NCBI GenBank assembly: GCA_013339765.2
Contig: JABSTR010000962.1
Span: 1,230,001 to 1,294,000 of the forward strand
From: Haemaphysalis longicornis
Taxonomy: Eukaryota > Arthropoda > Arachnida > Ixodida > Ixodidae
DNA length: 64,000 nt
Direction of reading: 5' to 3'
Below the pieces are notes generated by a model. That model was not told the origin of the DNA. It ran no database searches and worked only from the letters and a program-made list of their open reading frames with translations. Shown one piece after another: positions 22,919 to 60,120 of this stretch; within the stretch, counting starts at the first letter, position 1, and every line of letters begins with the position of its first letter. Both the position numbers and the translations under genes were made by a program.

Positions 22919-25805
22919 TTTTAAATGCAGAGCATTTCAGCAACTCACGATGTCACCCGCGTTGACGTCCGTAGTCCGCACCGTCGTTGTCCCTACTATA
23001 TAAAAAGAAATACTATCCGGCGCCCGGTTTCGATCCCTCGACCCTGCGGGCGGAACGCAATGTACATGGTGCTCTACCCACTGCGCCACAAAGCCGACAC
23101 AGAATGGGACGCTACAAACGCGCCTTATATCGTTGACTCATTCAAATTACTGCTGACGAGCGCTCTCTCGTCAGCAGTTGCCACAAGTTCAACAACATTA
23201 ACGTAACGCAAACTACTTAACGTCGTGCGCCCCCGGAAATGCTCTGCATTTGATCGTGCCCCTCTCGAGGGGGATGTTTCACTGCGTCTTCTCTCGATCG
23301 CGGGACCCGTGGCGCCATCTGGCGGAGGCGCGGCACAACTCGTAGCACTTTGAAAAGATGCGGCGCCAGCCATCTGTGTGTGTGCGTGCCGCACTTGTAC
23401 AAATGGCGAGTGCATTGGCTGTCCACAGAGCAAAGCATTCGTGCAAGTAAGCCGTTGCAGTCAGTCAGTCAGTCAGTCAGTCAGTCAGTCAGTCAGTCAG
23501 TCAGTCAGTCAGTCAGTCAGTTAGTTAGTTAGTTAGTTAGTTAACAACTCCGCAAGCATTTGCGTTTCTTGCTTTGTAAACAAAGCGAAACACGCAAGAA
23601 TGACGAAATTTCTGATAACGCCTCACACAATATGGCCAGCAATAACAGTTCCGCAGTTAAAACAAACGCGTGCACGCTAGGAAGACACGAAGCCGGTGGA
23701 ATTCGCGACAAAAGACGAAGACGGAGAAGCGAACAAACCGTCGCAGATACTGTGTCCCAGTGAAAAAGTTACTTTTTCATGCGTCATGCAATGTGTGGCA
23801 TATTCACTTTCTTAAACCATTCTAAACAACACAAATAAAGATAATAACACAAATAACGATTTTTGTCGCGTATATGTTCTCTAACTCATATGAAAGCAAG
23901 AGTTTTATATAGTCCGGTAACCACAAGCAATTTATAAACAAATTGGCGGAAATAATTTTAATTTGGCAGCAAACTTCGTGAAATCGGAAGGGTGGCGGTT
24001 CGTAGTGTCGAAACTTGACACTACAGTATGTGTCCCGGTCACATGACCTGCAAACCTAGCCGCTACTGCAACTGCTGAAACGTTTATTTACGTATTGAAA
24101 ACCTTTTAGCACAAGTATTGGTATAAGTTTAAAATTTATGTGTATTTTAAAACATTATTTTGAATTTTTTAAAGACACGCCGCCCGCCGTCACTGGGTTG
24201 CTCTCAGTGAGCCTCCATGCCCAGAATCAACGGCAGCGTTCAGTAAACAGACCCAGTAAAGGAGCCTTGACGATTCTGCCTGATTCAGGGGCGTTTTTTC
24301 TGCCAAAATATTTTATTTCAGTTTCCAAATACACGAACGGCAGCTTAAAAAAAGAAACAGGGAGCTACGACAACAAGGCGAGCCCCTAAAGTGTTCTGCA
24401 CTTAAAAGTCACAGATTCAAGCTATTTTAAACAAAAGCGGATAGGTCTGAGCAACAAAGCTTTGTGTCATTTACTTTGGAGACTAACTCATCAATTGTGG
24501 CTACATGTATTACCGCGTCCGGTGTGCGGGAATACGAAAACTTCAAGCGGCATGCTAAAAGGTGTCCTATCATTTTCAGCAGTAAACTGAAACTCCGGCT
24601 TCCGGTAACACGATATACGGTAACGTAAACACGGTAACGATATTCTAAAACTCCAGGTAGCGTAGCAGTTGAAAAGTCTATTTAAAACATTATGCCCAAA
24701 CGTATTCTTAGTCATACTATTTACACGATCTACGCGCTTACTGGTTATAATTTTCATAATTTTGTCTGTACTTTGCACCACCAGCGACGCTTCTGAGTAC
24801 ATGCCGTCGAAGGGCGCCCTGTGAAGCACGGTTTATGCAGGCATCGCTCAGGCTCAGGTCTCTCCTCACATCCACGCATTAATCTTTCGCCTTTTACTAA
24901 AGATTACCGTGGGGAGGGACATTCCAATGAGCCTATAGGCCAATTTTTGGGAGGCCTTGCCCGTTTGGGCTAGGCCTAATCTCGAAATCCAAAATCAGAA
25001 ATGACACTACTCTACCCTCATCGTCGGGGTTGCGACAGTTGTGTACCCTCTTAGGGGCCTCTCATGTCCGTTCCACACGGCAACTTCCAAATGGGACTTC
25101 AACCGCTGCAACGCGTACGGATACCCAACCTCACGTACGTTACTGAAAATTTTAACTCGGGGCACATGAAGAAAGGAAATTTCGTCATTCTTGCGTGTTT
25201 CGCTTTGTTTACAAAGCAAGAAACGCAAATGCTTGCGGAGTTGTTAACTAACTAACTGACTGACTGCAACGGCTTACTTGCACGAATGCTTTGCTCTGTG
25301 GACAGCCTATGCACTCGCCATTTGTACAAGTACGGCACGCACACACACAGCTGGCTGGCGCCGCATCTTTTCAAAGTGCTACAAGTTGTGCCGCGCCTCC
25401 GCCAGATGGCGCCACGGGTCCCGCGACCGAGAGAAGACGCAGTGAAACATCCCCCTCGCGAGGGGACACGATCAAATGCAGAGCATTTCCGGGGGCGCAC
25501 GACGTTAAGTAGTTTGCGTTACGTTAACGTTGTTGCACTTGTGGCAACTGCTGACGAGAGAGCGCTCGTCAGCAGTAATTTGAATGAGTCAACGATATAA
25601 GGCGCGTTCGTAGCGTCCCATTCTGTGTCGGCTTTGTGGCGCAGTAGGTAGAGCACCATGTACATTGCGTTCCGCCCGCAGGGTCGAGGGATCGAAACCG
25701 GGCGCCGGATAGTATTTTTTTTTATATAGTAGGGACAACGACGGTGCGGACTACGGACGTCAACGCGGGTGACATCGTGAGTTACTGAAATGCTCTGCAT
25801 TTAAA
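22919..25805. mobile_element. Foldback element with about 0.63-0.69 kb inverted arms
   Basis: 22919-23611 is the inverse of 25179-25805 over its whole length, starting TTAAATGCAGAGCATTTCAG and ending at GAATGACGAAATTTC. Each arm holds a tRNA-like block (box A TGTGGCGCAGTRGGTAGAGC, box B GGATCGAAACCGGGC) and an internal inverse copy of AAATGCAGAGCATTTC. The 1.57-kb centre has no transposase. Arms differ in length mainly because the left has a long CAGT/TAGT microsatellite. Confidence 0.85.
23459..23542. repeat. (CAGT)n(TAGT)n microsatellite in left foldback arm
   Basis: About 15 CAGT then 5 TAGT units. The matching place in the right arm (25243-25268) has only about six units. Confidence 0.95.
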
Positions 25806-25807
25806 AA

Positions 25808-25885
25808 AACGTCACGCCCAGGGAGAATCGAACTGCCAACCTCCACAACGTGAAGCTAGATTCTACCTATCGTCTATCCCAACAG
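25808..25885 (-). mobile_element. Possible tRNA-like SINE head
   Basis: Minus strand has GGTTGGCAGTTCGATTCTCC (box B-like) and upstream ATAGGTAGAATCTAGC (box A-like) at about tRNA spacing. No second copy in the window, no clear tail. Confidence 0.3.
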
Positions 25886-27157
25886 ATGGCGCATTCGTGC
25901 AAAATAGATTGTTGAATTAAAAAAAAACACATAAAGGAATAAGGAAGCCTGCAATTCACACTTTTTTTAGCTGGGCACAGCTTTTAGATATCGTTTTTCA
26001 TTTCGTATAGAGACAAAATCTTGTTGCCGCGCTACTGTACGTCATCGTTGCAGCATTATTTTTCGTGAGGACACATACGGCTCGTAGATCTGAAAATTTC
26101 GATTTAAAAAGTTCTATGGCGTTATCAGCAAAACCGTTTCTCGTTGAGGTGCTTTAAGTGATGCCCTTTCGTTTGAGATAGAGACTATATACTCGGCAAA
26201 AATCGGTTTTCTGTCCCTTTAAGCTTATAGGTGCTATTCTAAGTGCTAACCGTAACAAGACAACAGTCATGCAGCGAGAAGCCAAACATAAAGAAGCTTC
26301 TGCAAAGACTGAGGGCAACAGAAGAACCAGGGTGAAAGGGACGTCATCAATCGTTCCCCACGCCCTTTTTTTGAGGCTCAGCTTTAGAGAGAAAAATCCA
26401 TGCAGCCGCGCATGTCTTTCTATCGTTACAGCGTGGAAAAATATTTAGTGGAAAGCTGTACGCTTTATATGTGCAAACCAGTTGTTAAATGGGCGGTAAC
26501 AGACATGCGCAGTTACGTTTCCAAAGGGGTAACGCCAATGTAATAGACTTGTCGCAATTCCACTAAGAATTGTCGAAGGTAGCGCTTGCCTATCGTCCAG
26601 TCTATCCGTGTAATTGTTCGCGGAATTCGCTGCTCTCTTGGTTTGGAAGAAAATGTGTTTAGCGTTTTTGTCGATTTTCTGGGGTTATTTCACTTGCGAC
26701 CTCGTTTTTGTGTCTCTTCTTTATGGAAGCCGGTAGCACTGCTCAGTACAAATGGTTAATTTGGCAAATTCTTTAAAAATTCCCTCCAACCACCACACTG
26801 TGAGGGTTGTCAAATATCCCCCACATCTTTTATTAAGGCGATGACATGTGTCAAGCGTGCAACACTTAATTCTGACGTAAATTTACTACGTGTGAGTACA
26901 CTAAAATTGCTTAACGTTTGATATGCGAAATACGTTTTTTTTTCAACCAAAAATAGAATAATTTGCGGGAGCGGCCAGCGGGACATTCGTGTCTCACTGG
27001 ATTGGTTCTGTGTTTTCAAAGGGACGCATACATCCAGCTTTTCGTATTAGTAGTGTCGTTTAATATATAAGGGAAAGTGTGCATAAGATGAACTCACAGA
27101 CTGCGCAATAAAGAATAAAGAAGTCACCTTCATTATATTTTAAATCTGCTCATATAC
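25886..27157. other. No gene seen
   Basis: AT-rich, no recognised repeat or exon. Confidence 0.35.
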
Positions 27158-27403
27158 CCATTCGTGGTGGCTCAGTGGAAAAGAGCTGTGCTGCTCAGCC
27201 CGGGGACGCGTGTTCGATTCCCGACCGCGGCGGCCGCTTTTCTGATGGAGACGAAAAAGCGAAAACGTTTGTGTGTTCGAGATTTAGGCGCGCGTTAAAG
27301 ATTCCCAAGTGGTCAAAATTGATCCGAGTACGAAGCCCTCCACTACGGCGCGCCTCGTCGCCTGTGTAGCATCGGCGCTTTGAGCCTCATAATCAATAAA
27401 ATA
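27158..27403 (+). mobile_element. tRNA-derived SINE, full length
   Basis: Family member with box A GTGGCTCAGTGG and box B TGTTCGATTCC and the CTACGGCGCGCCTCGTCGCC end. An exact 11-bp target duplication TGCTCATATAC is at 27147-27157 and 27404-27414. Confidence 0.92.
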
Positions 27404-27414
27404 TGCTCATATAC

Positions 27415-28179
27415 ACATCGTCGTTTCTGTTCATGTATATGTTCCCGTACCTCCAGATTCGTTGTTTTTACAGTAGAGTGCTCGTACACTTAAGTTGATG
27501 ATTACCACGTGTAAGAGTGGCGATTCAGCTAGCAGAGAGCCGTCTAGAACATTAAATTTGCTATTTATCCATCGGGGACGTTGAACGTGTGTCTATGCTT
27601 CTAATCAGATGTTACAGAGCACAATGCTTCCTGAAAGCAAAAAGGCAACGACCGAGCTTTGAAAAAAAACTGGAATCCTATGAAAACTCTCTGCGTATCG
27701 AAGCGGCTTGTCATAGTTCAACATAATGCTTGAACATCAGCAGATGTGACACCAGCCAGTTGATTTCCGGTCGCTGCCCCCACACCGCATCCGAGTCACC
27801 CCGCGAACTGCTGTGCCTTTCATGACATCGGCCGGTGTAAAATTTCCCTGTTGAGCATAAAAAAACAACGCGAAGAACCTATGTAGGGGTGTCGTAACCG
27901 AAGAAGTTCAACTGAGGTTGGCTTCCGGGGCTTGTTGCGGAATTTTTCGCGCCCCATAGACAGTTATAGCTATCCAATAGATTCAGACTAAATCAGGTTC
28001 ATCGCTAACGGAAGTTTAAGTCTGGCGAATGCGGGGTTTCACTGAAAATACAATTTAAACCACTACAGAAAAAATCAAATGCATAAAACTGAAATATTCT
28101 GCAAAAAAAAAAATTCCCCGCTAATTGAAAGTGCAACAGATCGGTAAGAGACAAACAACAAATCATGCATTTATTCACG
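27415..28179. other. No gene seen
   Basis: AT-rich, no recognised feature. Confidence 0.35.
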
Positions 28180-28615
28180 GACACCTATTTGATTGTCGTT
28201 GTACTTGATTGCTAGAGCGGATCTCAGCTTTGAAATTTCGTGTCAGTACTCCTTTAAGCGGGTGCATTAGCCCTTCTCACGCCCGATTCCTGGCCAACAC
28301 GTGAGTATGTGCCATGCACAGACACCTATTTGTGTTGTCGTTGTACTTGATTGCTAGAGCGGATCTCAGCTTTGAAATTTCGTGTCAGTACTCCTTTAAG
28401 CGGGTGCATTAGCCCTTCTCACGCCCGATTCCTGGCCAATCCCCCACGTGGGTATGTGCCATGTCAGCGGCCAGGCAGGGCGCGCCCATCTCCCCCCGTT
28501 GCCAAGGAAGACGAGGAGATTCCTGGCCAATCCCGTGGGTATGTGCCATGTCAGCGGCCAGGCAGCGCGCGCCCATCTCCCCGCGTTGCCAAGGAAGACG
28601 AGGAGCGCGCGCACC
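28180..28615. repeat. Two overlapping tandem duplications
   Basis: A 141-bp unit starting GACACCTATTTG is present at 28180 and 28321. Its end (GATTCCTGGCCAA) leads into a second tandem pair of about 78 bp with GGGTATGTGCCATGTCAGCG and TTGCCAAGGAAGACGAGGAG at about 28450-28525 and 28527-28605. The open frames across it on both strands are products of the repetition. Confidence 0.82.
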
Positions 28616-29639
28616 CGCAGCTGTTGCTATGTGGACGGACGGCGGTCACCGGAATTCAGGGTCGCTTATAAAGTGCATTCGCACTTAAAACTTAATTCGG
28701 CTAACTTTGCAACAGCTTGATATTTCTATCGGGAGCCAAACAAGCCTAATTCACTTTGAGGTCATATTCGTTAAAACTTCGGTCAGTTTTAAATGCCGTA
28801 ATAGGATTTAATGGAGATACATGGCTATTGCAGTTTAATAAATGTTGATTTGATTGTTTGTATGTTGTTTTCGAGGTTCTCGATATTCATAAAAAAATGG
28901 GAGACGATTATATGCTACGGAGCGTCAGCCCATCTCGCAACCCTGCGTTATCGCCGAACTTTGGCTTTAGCGAGCAAGCTGTGGACCTGGTGATTGCCTT
29001 GTGGCCTTCGGCTTGAAAACTTGAGCCAGAGACATGTCTCCGAAGCCTACAGGAGTAATCTGAGCATGCTAATTACAGAATCAGTAAATCAACTTTACGC
29101 TAATAGGGAATACGTACGGTTTACAAAGGCGAAGAAGAACAAAAAAGAAATGGCAGCATCTCGACTCCGTGGATGATGGCGAGGGTTCGGAGTACGGTAC
29201 TCGAAATGACATCCGATTTGCGCCACGACCGTCATTCGATTTGAGCCGTGAGGCACCTTGATTATTCCTAAGTGAAAGTGCAACTCACGGATCAAATCGA
29301 ATTTCGCCTGATTTTCGCTTGATGGTGGTGTGTGCACGGATGGACGCGGACGGACAGTGGTAGGTCCTAAGTTACTCCGCACCGTTACAGGCGAGGGAGG
29401 GAGTAAGCCATTTGACTCTTACGGTCGTAACCCAATTTTAACTCACGGTCGTAGCCCAATGTGTAAGACGACTGACGCTAACTCTGTCTGGTCTGCCCGA
29501 CACAGGCTCTAATCCTGCCGGTGCCTGTGTGATTTTTTGCCATTGTACATGCTCTGCGCACGGACGCGGACAGACATTGTGCGGTCCTAAGGTACTCCGC
29601 ACCCAAAAGAAAACAATCGCCTTCTGTGCGCACGCGCCA
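28616..29639. other. No gene; one direct repeat
   Basis: GCACGGAYGCGGACRGACA...GTCCTAAGKTACTCCGCACC occurs at 29334-29384 and 29558-29602. Otherwise nothing recognised. Confidence 0.45.
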
Positions 29640-29935
29640 ATACCCTAAAGTAGTTGTAGTAGTAGTAACTTTATTTTGCCCAAAAGTTGTGGGGATTGTA
29701 CCACTGAGTTTTTGGCTCAGCCATCTGGGCAGCGGGGCTCCCGATGTTTTGGAGCTCGGTGTCATCAGCCAACTGGGCGAGAGCTTCTTGCACGAGGGGA
29801 GCTGGGCTAGATGAGGATTCATGAAACCAGATATAAGGAAACCGAGGAGAAAAAGAAGAGAAAATGACCATGACGATGGCAATGTGAGGGCACAATCCCA
29901 CCTTTGGGGTTCAGCCTGCAGAAGGGGACGCGATA
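29640..29935 (-). mobile_element. LINE 3' end fragment
   Basis: The minus strand reads LVQEALAQLADDTELQNIGS then PAAQMAEP and a stop, then an AATAAAGTTACTACTACTAC tail, in the style of LINE polymerase C-termini and short-repeat tails seen elsewhere in the window. No RT motif left. Confidence 0.5.
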
Positions 29936-29975
29936 ACGACGAAGCTACCATTAAACATAGAGGGTCGCACAGCTT

Positions 29976-30178
29976 AAAACTGAGCTCCAGAACTCGGGTT
30001 CGATTCCCAGCCGCGGCGGCCGCTTTTCTGACGGAGGCGAAAAGCGAAAACGCCTGTCTGTTTGAGATTTCGGCGTACGCTACAGATCCTCGGGTGGTCA
30101 AAATTAATCCGGAGCCCTCCACTACGGCGCGCCTCATCGGCTGTGTAGCGTCGCCGCGTTAAACATCATAACCAACCC
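29976..30178 (+). mobile_element. tRNA-derived SINE, 5'-truncated
   Basis: Begins just before box B (GGTTCGATTCC) and runs to GCGCGTTAAACATCATAACC. A 10-bp duplication CGCACAGCTT is at 29966-29975 and 30179-30188, so the truncation happened at insertion. Confidence 0.88.
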
Positions 30179-30188
30179 GCACAGCTTG

Positions 30189-30771
30189 AAATAAATGTGC
30201 ATCCGTGTTCCCACACGTAAGCAGTCTTCAGTTCCCCACGTAATGCGTTACAGTACCATTAGTGCTGGTACACTCTTTGCCAACATTTTCTAGACCATTC
30301 CAAGAGTGCGTAGGACACGGAAAGTCAAAAGTACAAGCTTACCTCTTGAGCGTGTCTGAAACGATTTATACCAGAAAGCGGGCAAAAATACCTTTCTTTC
30401 TTACTGTCTTAATATATTTCAGTCACAAGAAACTTTGAACATTTACTTTGAAGTCTTTGTAGCCCAGAAACCTTTGGTGTGGCCTAGAAAAAAGACCGTA
30501 CCTCATGTGTGTTTATGGGCAGCTCGAGGAACGTGGGAACTCAACCAGTTACAAACCATAACATTCGTGAGCTTCTTTTATTGTTCTTCAGTTGCTGTAC
30601 TTTGTACACACTCTATCACGTGCTTCGTGTTCTCGCCTTTCACAGTTCATATCGCCGACTTCCCTATCCGCTACGTGTCGCACCGGGAAAGCGTTATCCT
30701 TGCTTCATCCATCGATGTCGGCCTCAAACACGTTACCCTTTTCTTCCTGTACCTGGAACAAACGGTCGAAG
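30189..30771. other. No gene seen
   Basis: If the terminal lipase exon is real this is its 3' UTR and downstream flank. A plus-strand open frame spans 30435-30827 but matches no family. Confidence 0.35.
30577..30582 (-). promoter_or_regulatory. Candidate polyadenylation signal AATAAA
   Basis: AATAAA on the minus strand, about 190 bp past the stop of the possible terminal lipase exon. It has meaning only if that exon is real; another AATAAA on this strand lies near 31393-31398, about 750 bp after the alternative stop at 32145. Confidence 0.2.
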
Positions 30772-30819
30772 TTAATCACCGTGAAAGCTTGTGCGCTCCC
30801 CTTTGCCGCAGTGCAAACA
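30772..30819 (-). CDS. Possible terminal lipase exon
   Basis: After TCTAATTAGCAAG the minus strand reads CLHCGKGERTSFHGD and a TAA, in phase 0 with two of the possible exon 10 donors. The Cys and basic pattern would suit the final PLAT strand, and an AATAAA lies about 190 bp further on (30577-30582). The exon is only 16 codons including the stop, and the acceptor context is mediocre, so chance is a real alternative. Confidence 0.22.
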   Translation of the reverse strand, partial: CLHCGKGERTSFHGD

Positions 30820-32144
30820 CTTGCTAATTAGACGGCACGTGATGTCGAGAGGAAGTGAGCGCAGAGCTTGAAAATGGGCCAGGTTCAATGCTTGTAAGCC
30901 TGCAGTCAAAACGAGCGAAAGGTCTGTTTGGCCTGTTTTGCAAACACTGCGCTGCTTAAATTAATGCAAGTTAGGCTTCTGGGCGATTACATGGACGTTT
31001 ACTGTCGCTTGCGCGGGTTCGCACGCACAGGTGTCCCAGCCAGCGCGCTAGCCATGGCGAGAATGAGCAACTAAGAATTTGACGCTAGCGTATATGCGGT
31101 TCATATCAAGGCCGTCTGTGTCGTCATGGGCCGCCATTATACCGTGCGCTCGCCTTAGTTTCGTCATTGGCTTGGATTGAAACGTTTTAGTGGCCGTATA
31201 TTCGAACACAGTTCCGCAAAAACGTAAAGAATGGTGTGTTATTACATAGGTGGAGAATAAAACAGGATGTTTTAAAGTTAAGAAAAAAGGAAGTAAAACG
31301 CATTTTTGCCGGAACGGTTGGGCCTACTATTCTGCAGGCCGGGCTGGCAGTTAACAACAATGTTAATATTTTGGGGGAGACTTACTATTGTTTTATTAAT
31401 TTTACCATTACTCCAAATAATAAGTTGTTTGAAGAGCTTAGAAATGTTTTTTAGCGTGCCTATGAAAACGACGCCTTCGAGTTGGACCGGTGCTCCGACC
31501 GTCAGCTACTTGTTGCTGAGCGAGTTCGTTACCCGCTCAGTCATACGTTCCGGCACGATGCCGGCATGACCAACGTTAGGTTGGTTAGGTACGATCACGC
31601 CCTGCCTGCTCTTTCAGTGAACACGCAGTTGCCACGGCTCACGGCTACCACAGAACAGGGAGGATTTCAACTATCTCGTCGCTCGGATACGTGCTAATGC
31701 ATAGTGAAGAAAGTAAATCCCAAAAACCGCATAAGAACCCGATTGTCATGCCAAGCTCAAGCCAGAAACTGAGCTCTTCCCATAACCACCCACGACGACA
31801 TGGATTCCCAGGTGCACTTTCCTCTGTAGTATACTACTAAAAAACTCTGTGCCTAAACCGTCGGTTAGTCACGTGGTACCACAGCGTCGAGGCTGTGAGC
31901 GCGCGTAGCTGCGGCGCCTATCCGCAGCGGATTAGGTGGCGTGACGTCACACTTGCCGCACTCGCGCTCCGGCGGCTCAAGTTCATTGCGACGGTATACC
32001 CTGCGAGATATAGCGTAATATAGAGTTTTCGCACCAAAAATTGACAATCGTTTCACGGTTGTGAAGGCTACACGAGGAGCTCAAGCGGGGGGAGCGCCGC
32101 TTTGTTATTCTACGTTATCTCGTTTTTGCTCCGTTATTTTTTAG
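30820..32144. other. 3' intron or downstream flank of the lipase gene
   Basis: No recognised element. It is either the last lipase intron or intergenic sequence, depending on which stop is used. Confidence 0.35.
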
Positions 32145-57562
<25,418 letters not shown>

Positions 57563-57702
57563 GGTCGCTCGACCTCGCCCCAGGTTGCTACTACAGAAGA
57601 GAACCCGAGCTCACCTATATTGGAAGGGCAAATCAGCTTTCGTCAAGCGAAGGTTGTTTTGTTTCGACGCGACGAATAAACTGCGTTTTTTCTTTCATTC
57701 AG

Positions 57703-57790
57703 ATCACCTATGATTGATCGCGACCCTGAGCGGAGTCTCAAGATGGATGACACGCTGCGTAGCCGCCTTCTCCCTGCAGACATGCCGTCT
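57703..57790 (+). CDS. Possible exon of an unidentified plus-strand gene
   Basis: An 88-bp stretch is bounded by TTTTTTCTTTCATTCAG on the left and a consensus donor TCT|GTAAGT on the right. Only one frame is open and it reads SPMIDRDPERSLKMDDTLRS then RLLPADMPS, entering with one base to spare and leaving in phase 0. Alternatively the ATG at 57709 starts the protein and this is a first exon. I do not recognise the product and could not place a neighbouring exon. It begins about 140 bp from the lipase ATG and points the opposite way. Confidence 0.38.
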
Positions 57791-58058
57791 GTAAGTTTGC
57801 ACAGGCGCGGAGCGCCGATGCGTTCGGCGCTGCACTTCGATTAAAAAAAAACAAAAAGAAGAGCGAAGAAATATGGGCATCTCCGCTTTCCGCTGCAAGT
57901 GACGTCGACGGGCGATTGCGTGTCCGTCGCTACGCATAATCAGAACGTGCGACTTTAGCTCGGAACATGCTTCTCTCTTCCGTCAACTTCCCGCCTCGTA
58001 CTATGGGAGATCTTTGACTGGCGGCCAGAGCACAGGTGGCGTGGAATGCGTATGGCGT

Positions 58059-58060
<2 letters not shown>

Positions 58061-58127
<67 letters not shown>
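58061..58127. repeat. (GA)n microsatellite
   Basis: About 33 GA units; on the minus strand it directly follows a LINE 3' end. Confidence 0.97.
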
Positions 58128-58129
<2 letters not shown>

Positions 58130-58610
58130 ATTCATTGAAACAACAGGGATGGGGTAGGGGAGAAAAAGAGTTAGGAGCTGTGGGCGGCCACCCTATTCTG
58201 GTAGGCCGCGTGCCGCGGCTGCCATCCTCGCCCGAGAGATCGGGGCCTCCTGGTCTTCGAGCTGGCAGCTCTGCAACGCGCACTCCCACTGCTCAAGGGT
58301 AGGGGATCTGGGTGGTGGAGTGTTGGTGGGGCACGTCCAGACGAGGTGAACTGTGGTGTTAGGCTCATCGCATTGGGGGCAGTTAAGTGGGCAGTTAGTA
58401 GGAGATATGTGGTGGAGATGGAGGTGGTTGTAATACGTGTTGGTTTGAAGCCGGCGCCAAGTGCGGGCGCCAGCGGTAGAAAGGGGAGGGTGGGGAGGGG
58501 GGTAGGTGCGTCGGGTTGCTCTGTAGTGGTAGAGGATGTCAGCGTGGTTTGGGAGAGGGGCGTAAGGGAGTTTGCAATAGTGGCGCGTTGTTGGCCTCCA
58601 GAAAAAAAAA
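58128..58610 (-). mobile_element. LINE 3' end (jockey/CR1-like)
   Basis: Minus strand reads WRRLQTNTYYNHLHLHHISP, then CPQCDEPNTTVHLVWTCP (zinc-knuckle-like), then LEQWECALQSCQLEDQEAPI SRARMAAAARGLPE and a stop, then GGTGGCCGCCCACAGCTCCT AAC...GTTTCAATGAATGTT and (CT)n. Only the C-terminal part remains. Confidence 0.88.
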
Positions 58611-58790
58611 AGACCGCGTATCTGCTCGTTTCGCTGGGAATATTCCATCTTCTGCAGCCCATACCAAATAATACCCTTCCTCTCTCCCCCTCTTACACCT
58701 ATAGTACTTACTCCCCCCTCTTTCGCTCCTCCCATGGTGAATGAAATGACGGTTTGCCCAATTCAAATTTCCCGCGTTTGCACTGCTCCG
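58608..58790 (+). repeat. Dispersed repeat D, copy 3
   Basis: GACCGCGTATCTGCTCGTTT ... CGCTCCTCCCATGGTGAATG ... GGTTTGCCCAATTCAAATTT. It abuts the LINE fragment. Confidence 0.6.
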
Positions 58791-59629
58791 CTGAACCTGT
58801 TGGCTACTTTTGTTTCTATTTGTGCTTGGAACACCTCGAAGCGACATCGTTTGTGTTTTCTTCAAACTTTTCTTAGACACTCTTTTTAACGTTTGTTTTA
58901 TTCTCAATCCTGATAAGCAATCCAACGTGTATTCTTGAGTAAAATAACGCTGGTACTCCCTGTTGTGCACTTATACTTTGCCCCAACTATGCCTGTGGCT
59001 TCGTTCGAGCTGAATAATGTGGGCATTCGGGAGTCACAGCAGCAGTGCTGGTAGTTTCGAGTGGTCTTGCTGATATATTCTCCGTGTTCAAGAATTCTTC
59101 CCACCGTTTCTTAGCCGTGGTGCTGAATTGAGTGGCAGGCAGAAAAACGGACAGATTAAAATGTTCTCGTTTAGACAGCCCACAACAAACTTTCGTCTTT
59201 AGAACCAATGTAACATTGTTCTTATAAAAGAAAAACACTTAACTAGTTTGGGTAAAGCACATTCATTTTGGCTGAAATATAGAGTAAGATTCCTTTGCGC
59301 TGAATAGTGCGGACATGTTTGAGTCCTGGAAGCAGTTTTGGAAGCTTGGAGCGATTTTGCATACACTTCGTCTTCGCTCATTCCGTTTTTTTTCTGGTTT
59401 TTTTTTGCTAGGAGGTTTTTACAAGGTTTTTTTTTTTTGAAGAATTGGCTTAAAGAGCGGTTTTTTGAAAGGAACCACTTGCAAAAGTCTTCGGTTTGTT
59501 TTGGATGGCCATTAAGCGTATCTTCTCTCGCTTTCTCTTCACCAGGGATGAAGTTACGGCTGGAGAATTTCTTCGCATGGGATTTTTATTCGAGCAATTC
59601 TGGCCGCCTTGAAAAAAGTTGCCGCGGTT
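58791..59629. other. No gene seen
   Basis: A 35-codon frame beginning MAIKRIFSRFLF near 59507 crosses a CTTCACCAG acceptor-like site; no family recognised. Confidence 0.35.
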
Positions 59630-60116
59630 TAGCTCAGCTAACCTTGGATGTGCAAAGCAAAAGCTTGGCCTAGTCTGGTTGGGCTGTTGGTTTCGCTTGG
59701 TTAATCTTTGATGTAGCTGTATGGCCGACCACGGCTCACAGCCGTTAGGTCCCGTGCAACGCTCACAGAAGGAGGCCCGGCCTCGCTTTCATTCACGGCG
59801 AACGCGGCGTTCCTCTTTCACGGCGAACGTGGCGCAAGACGAGTCACGTAGCCCGAGAGGACCCAACGGCGCATGCGTGGGACGCTGCGGGGATGGCCGG
59901 CTGCCGATTAGCTGATCGGCCGCAACCGCCACGGCCGTCGCCGCTCATGGTTGAGCAGAACGACTGGAAACGGGGCCTTGTGCGCAGCGCCGAAAGCTGG
60001 CCCGGCGAATCCCGTGAGCCTCTTCGAGGGGTGTGTCGCAGGGAGTGTGCCTTCGGGCAAAGGGTGAACCTGCGCATCCCCGACAAAACCAGTGGACGAA
60101 AGCAGTCAAGCTTTGC
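59630..60116 (+). repeat. Dispersed repeat H, copy 1
   Basis: GCGGTTTAGCTCAGCTAACC TTGG...GCAAAGCAAAAGCTTGGC...CGTGCAACGCTCA(C/T)AGAAGGAGGCC...GAAAGCAGTCAAGCTTTGCTT. Second copy at 62948-63415 in the same orientation, about 75-80% alike by eye. GC-rich frames inside are not conserved between copies. Confidence 0.78.
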
Positions 60117-60120
60117 TTAA

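Noticed and set aside
22925..23206. 93-codon frame also present at 25519-25800
   Set aside because: The two are the inverted arms of one foldback element and include its tRNA-like block.
23459..25268. CRISPR-like spacing of short repeats
   Set aside because: Simple tetranucleotide repeats with no spacers in a eukaryotic context.
59844..60120. GC-rich frames on both strands in repeat H
   Set aside because: Frames are not conserved in the second copy at 62948-63415.
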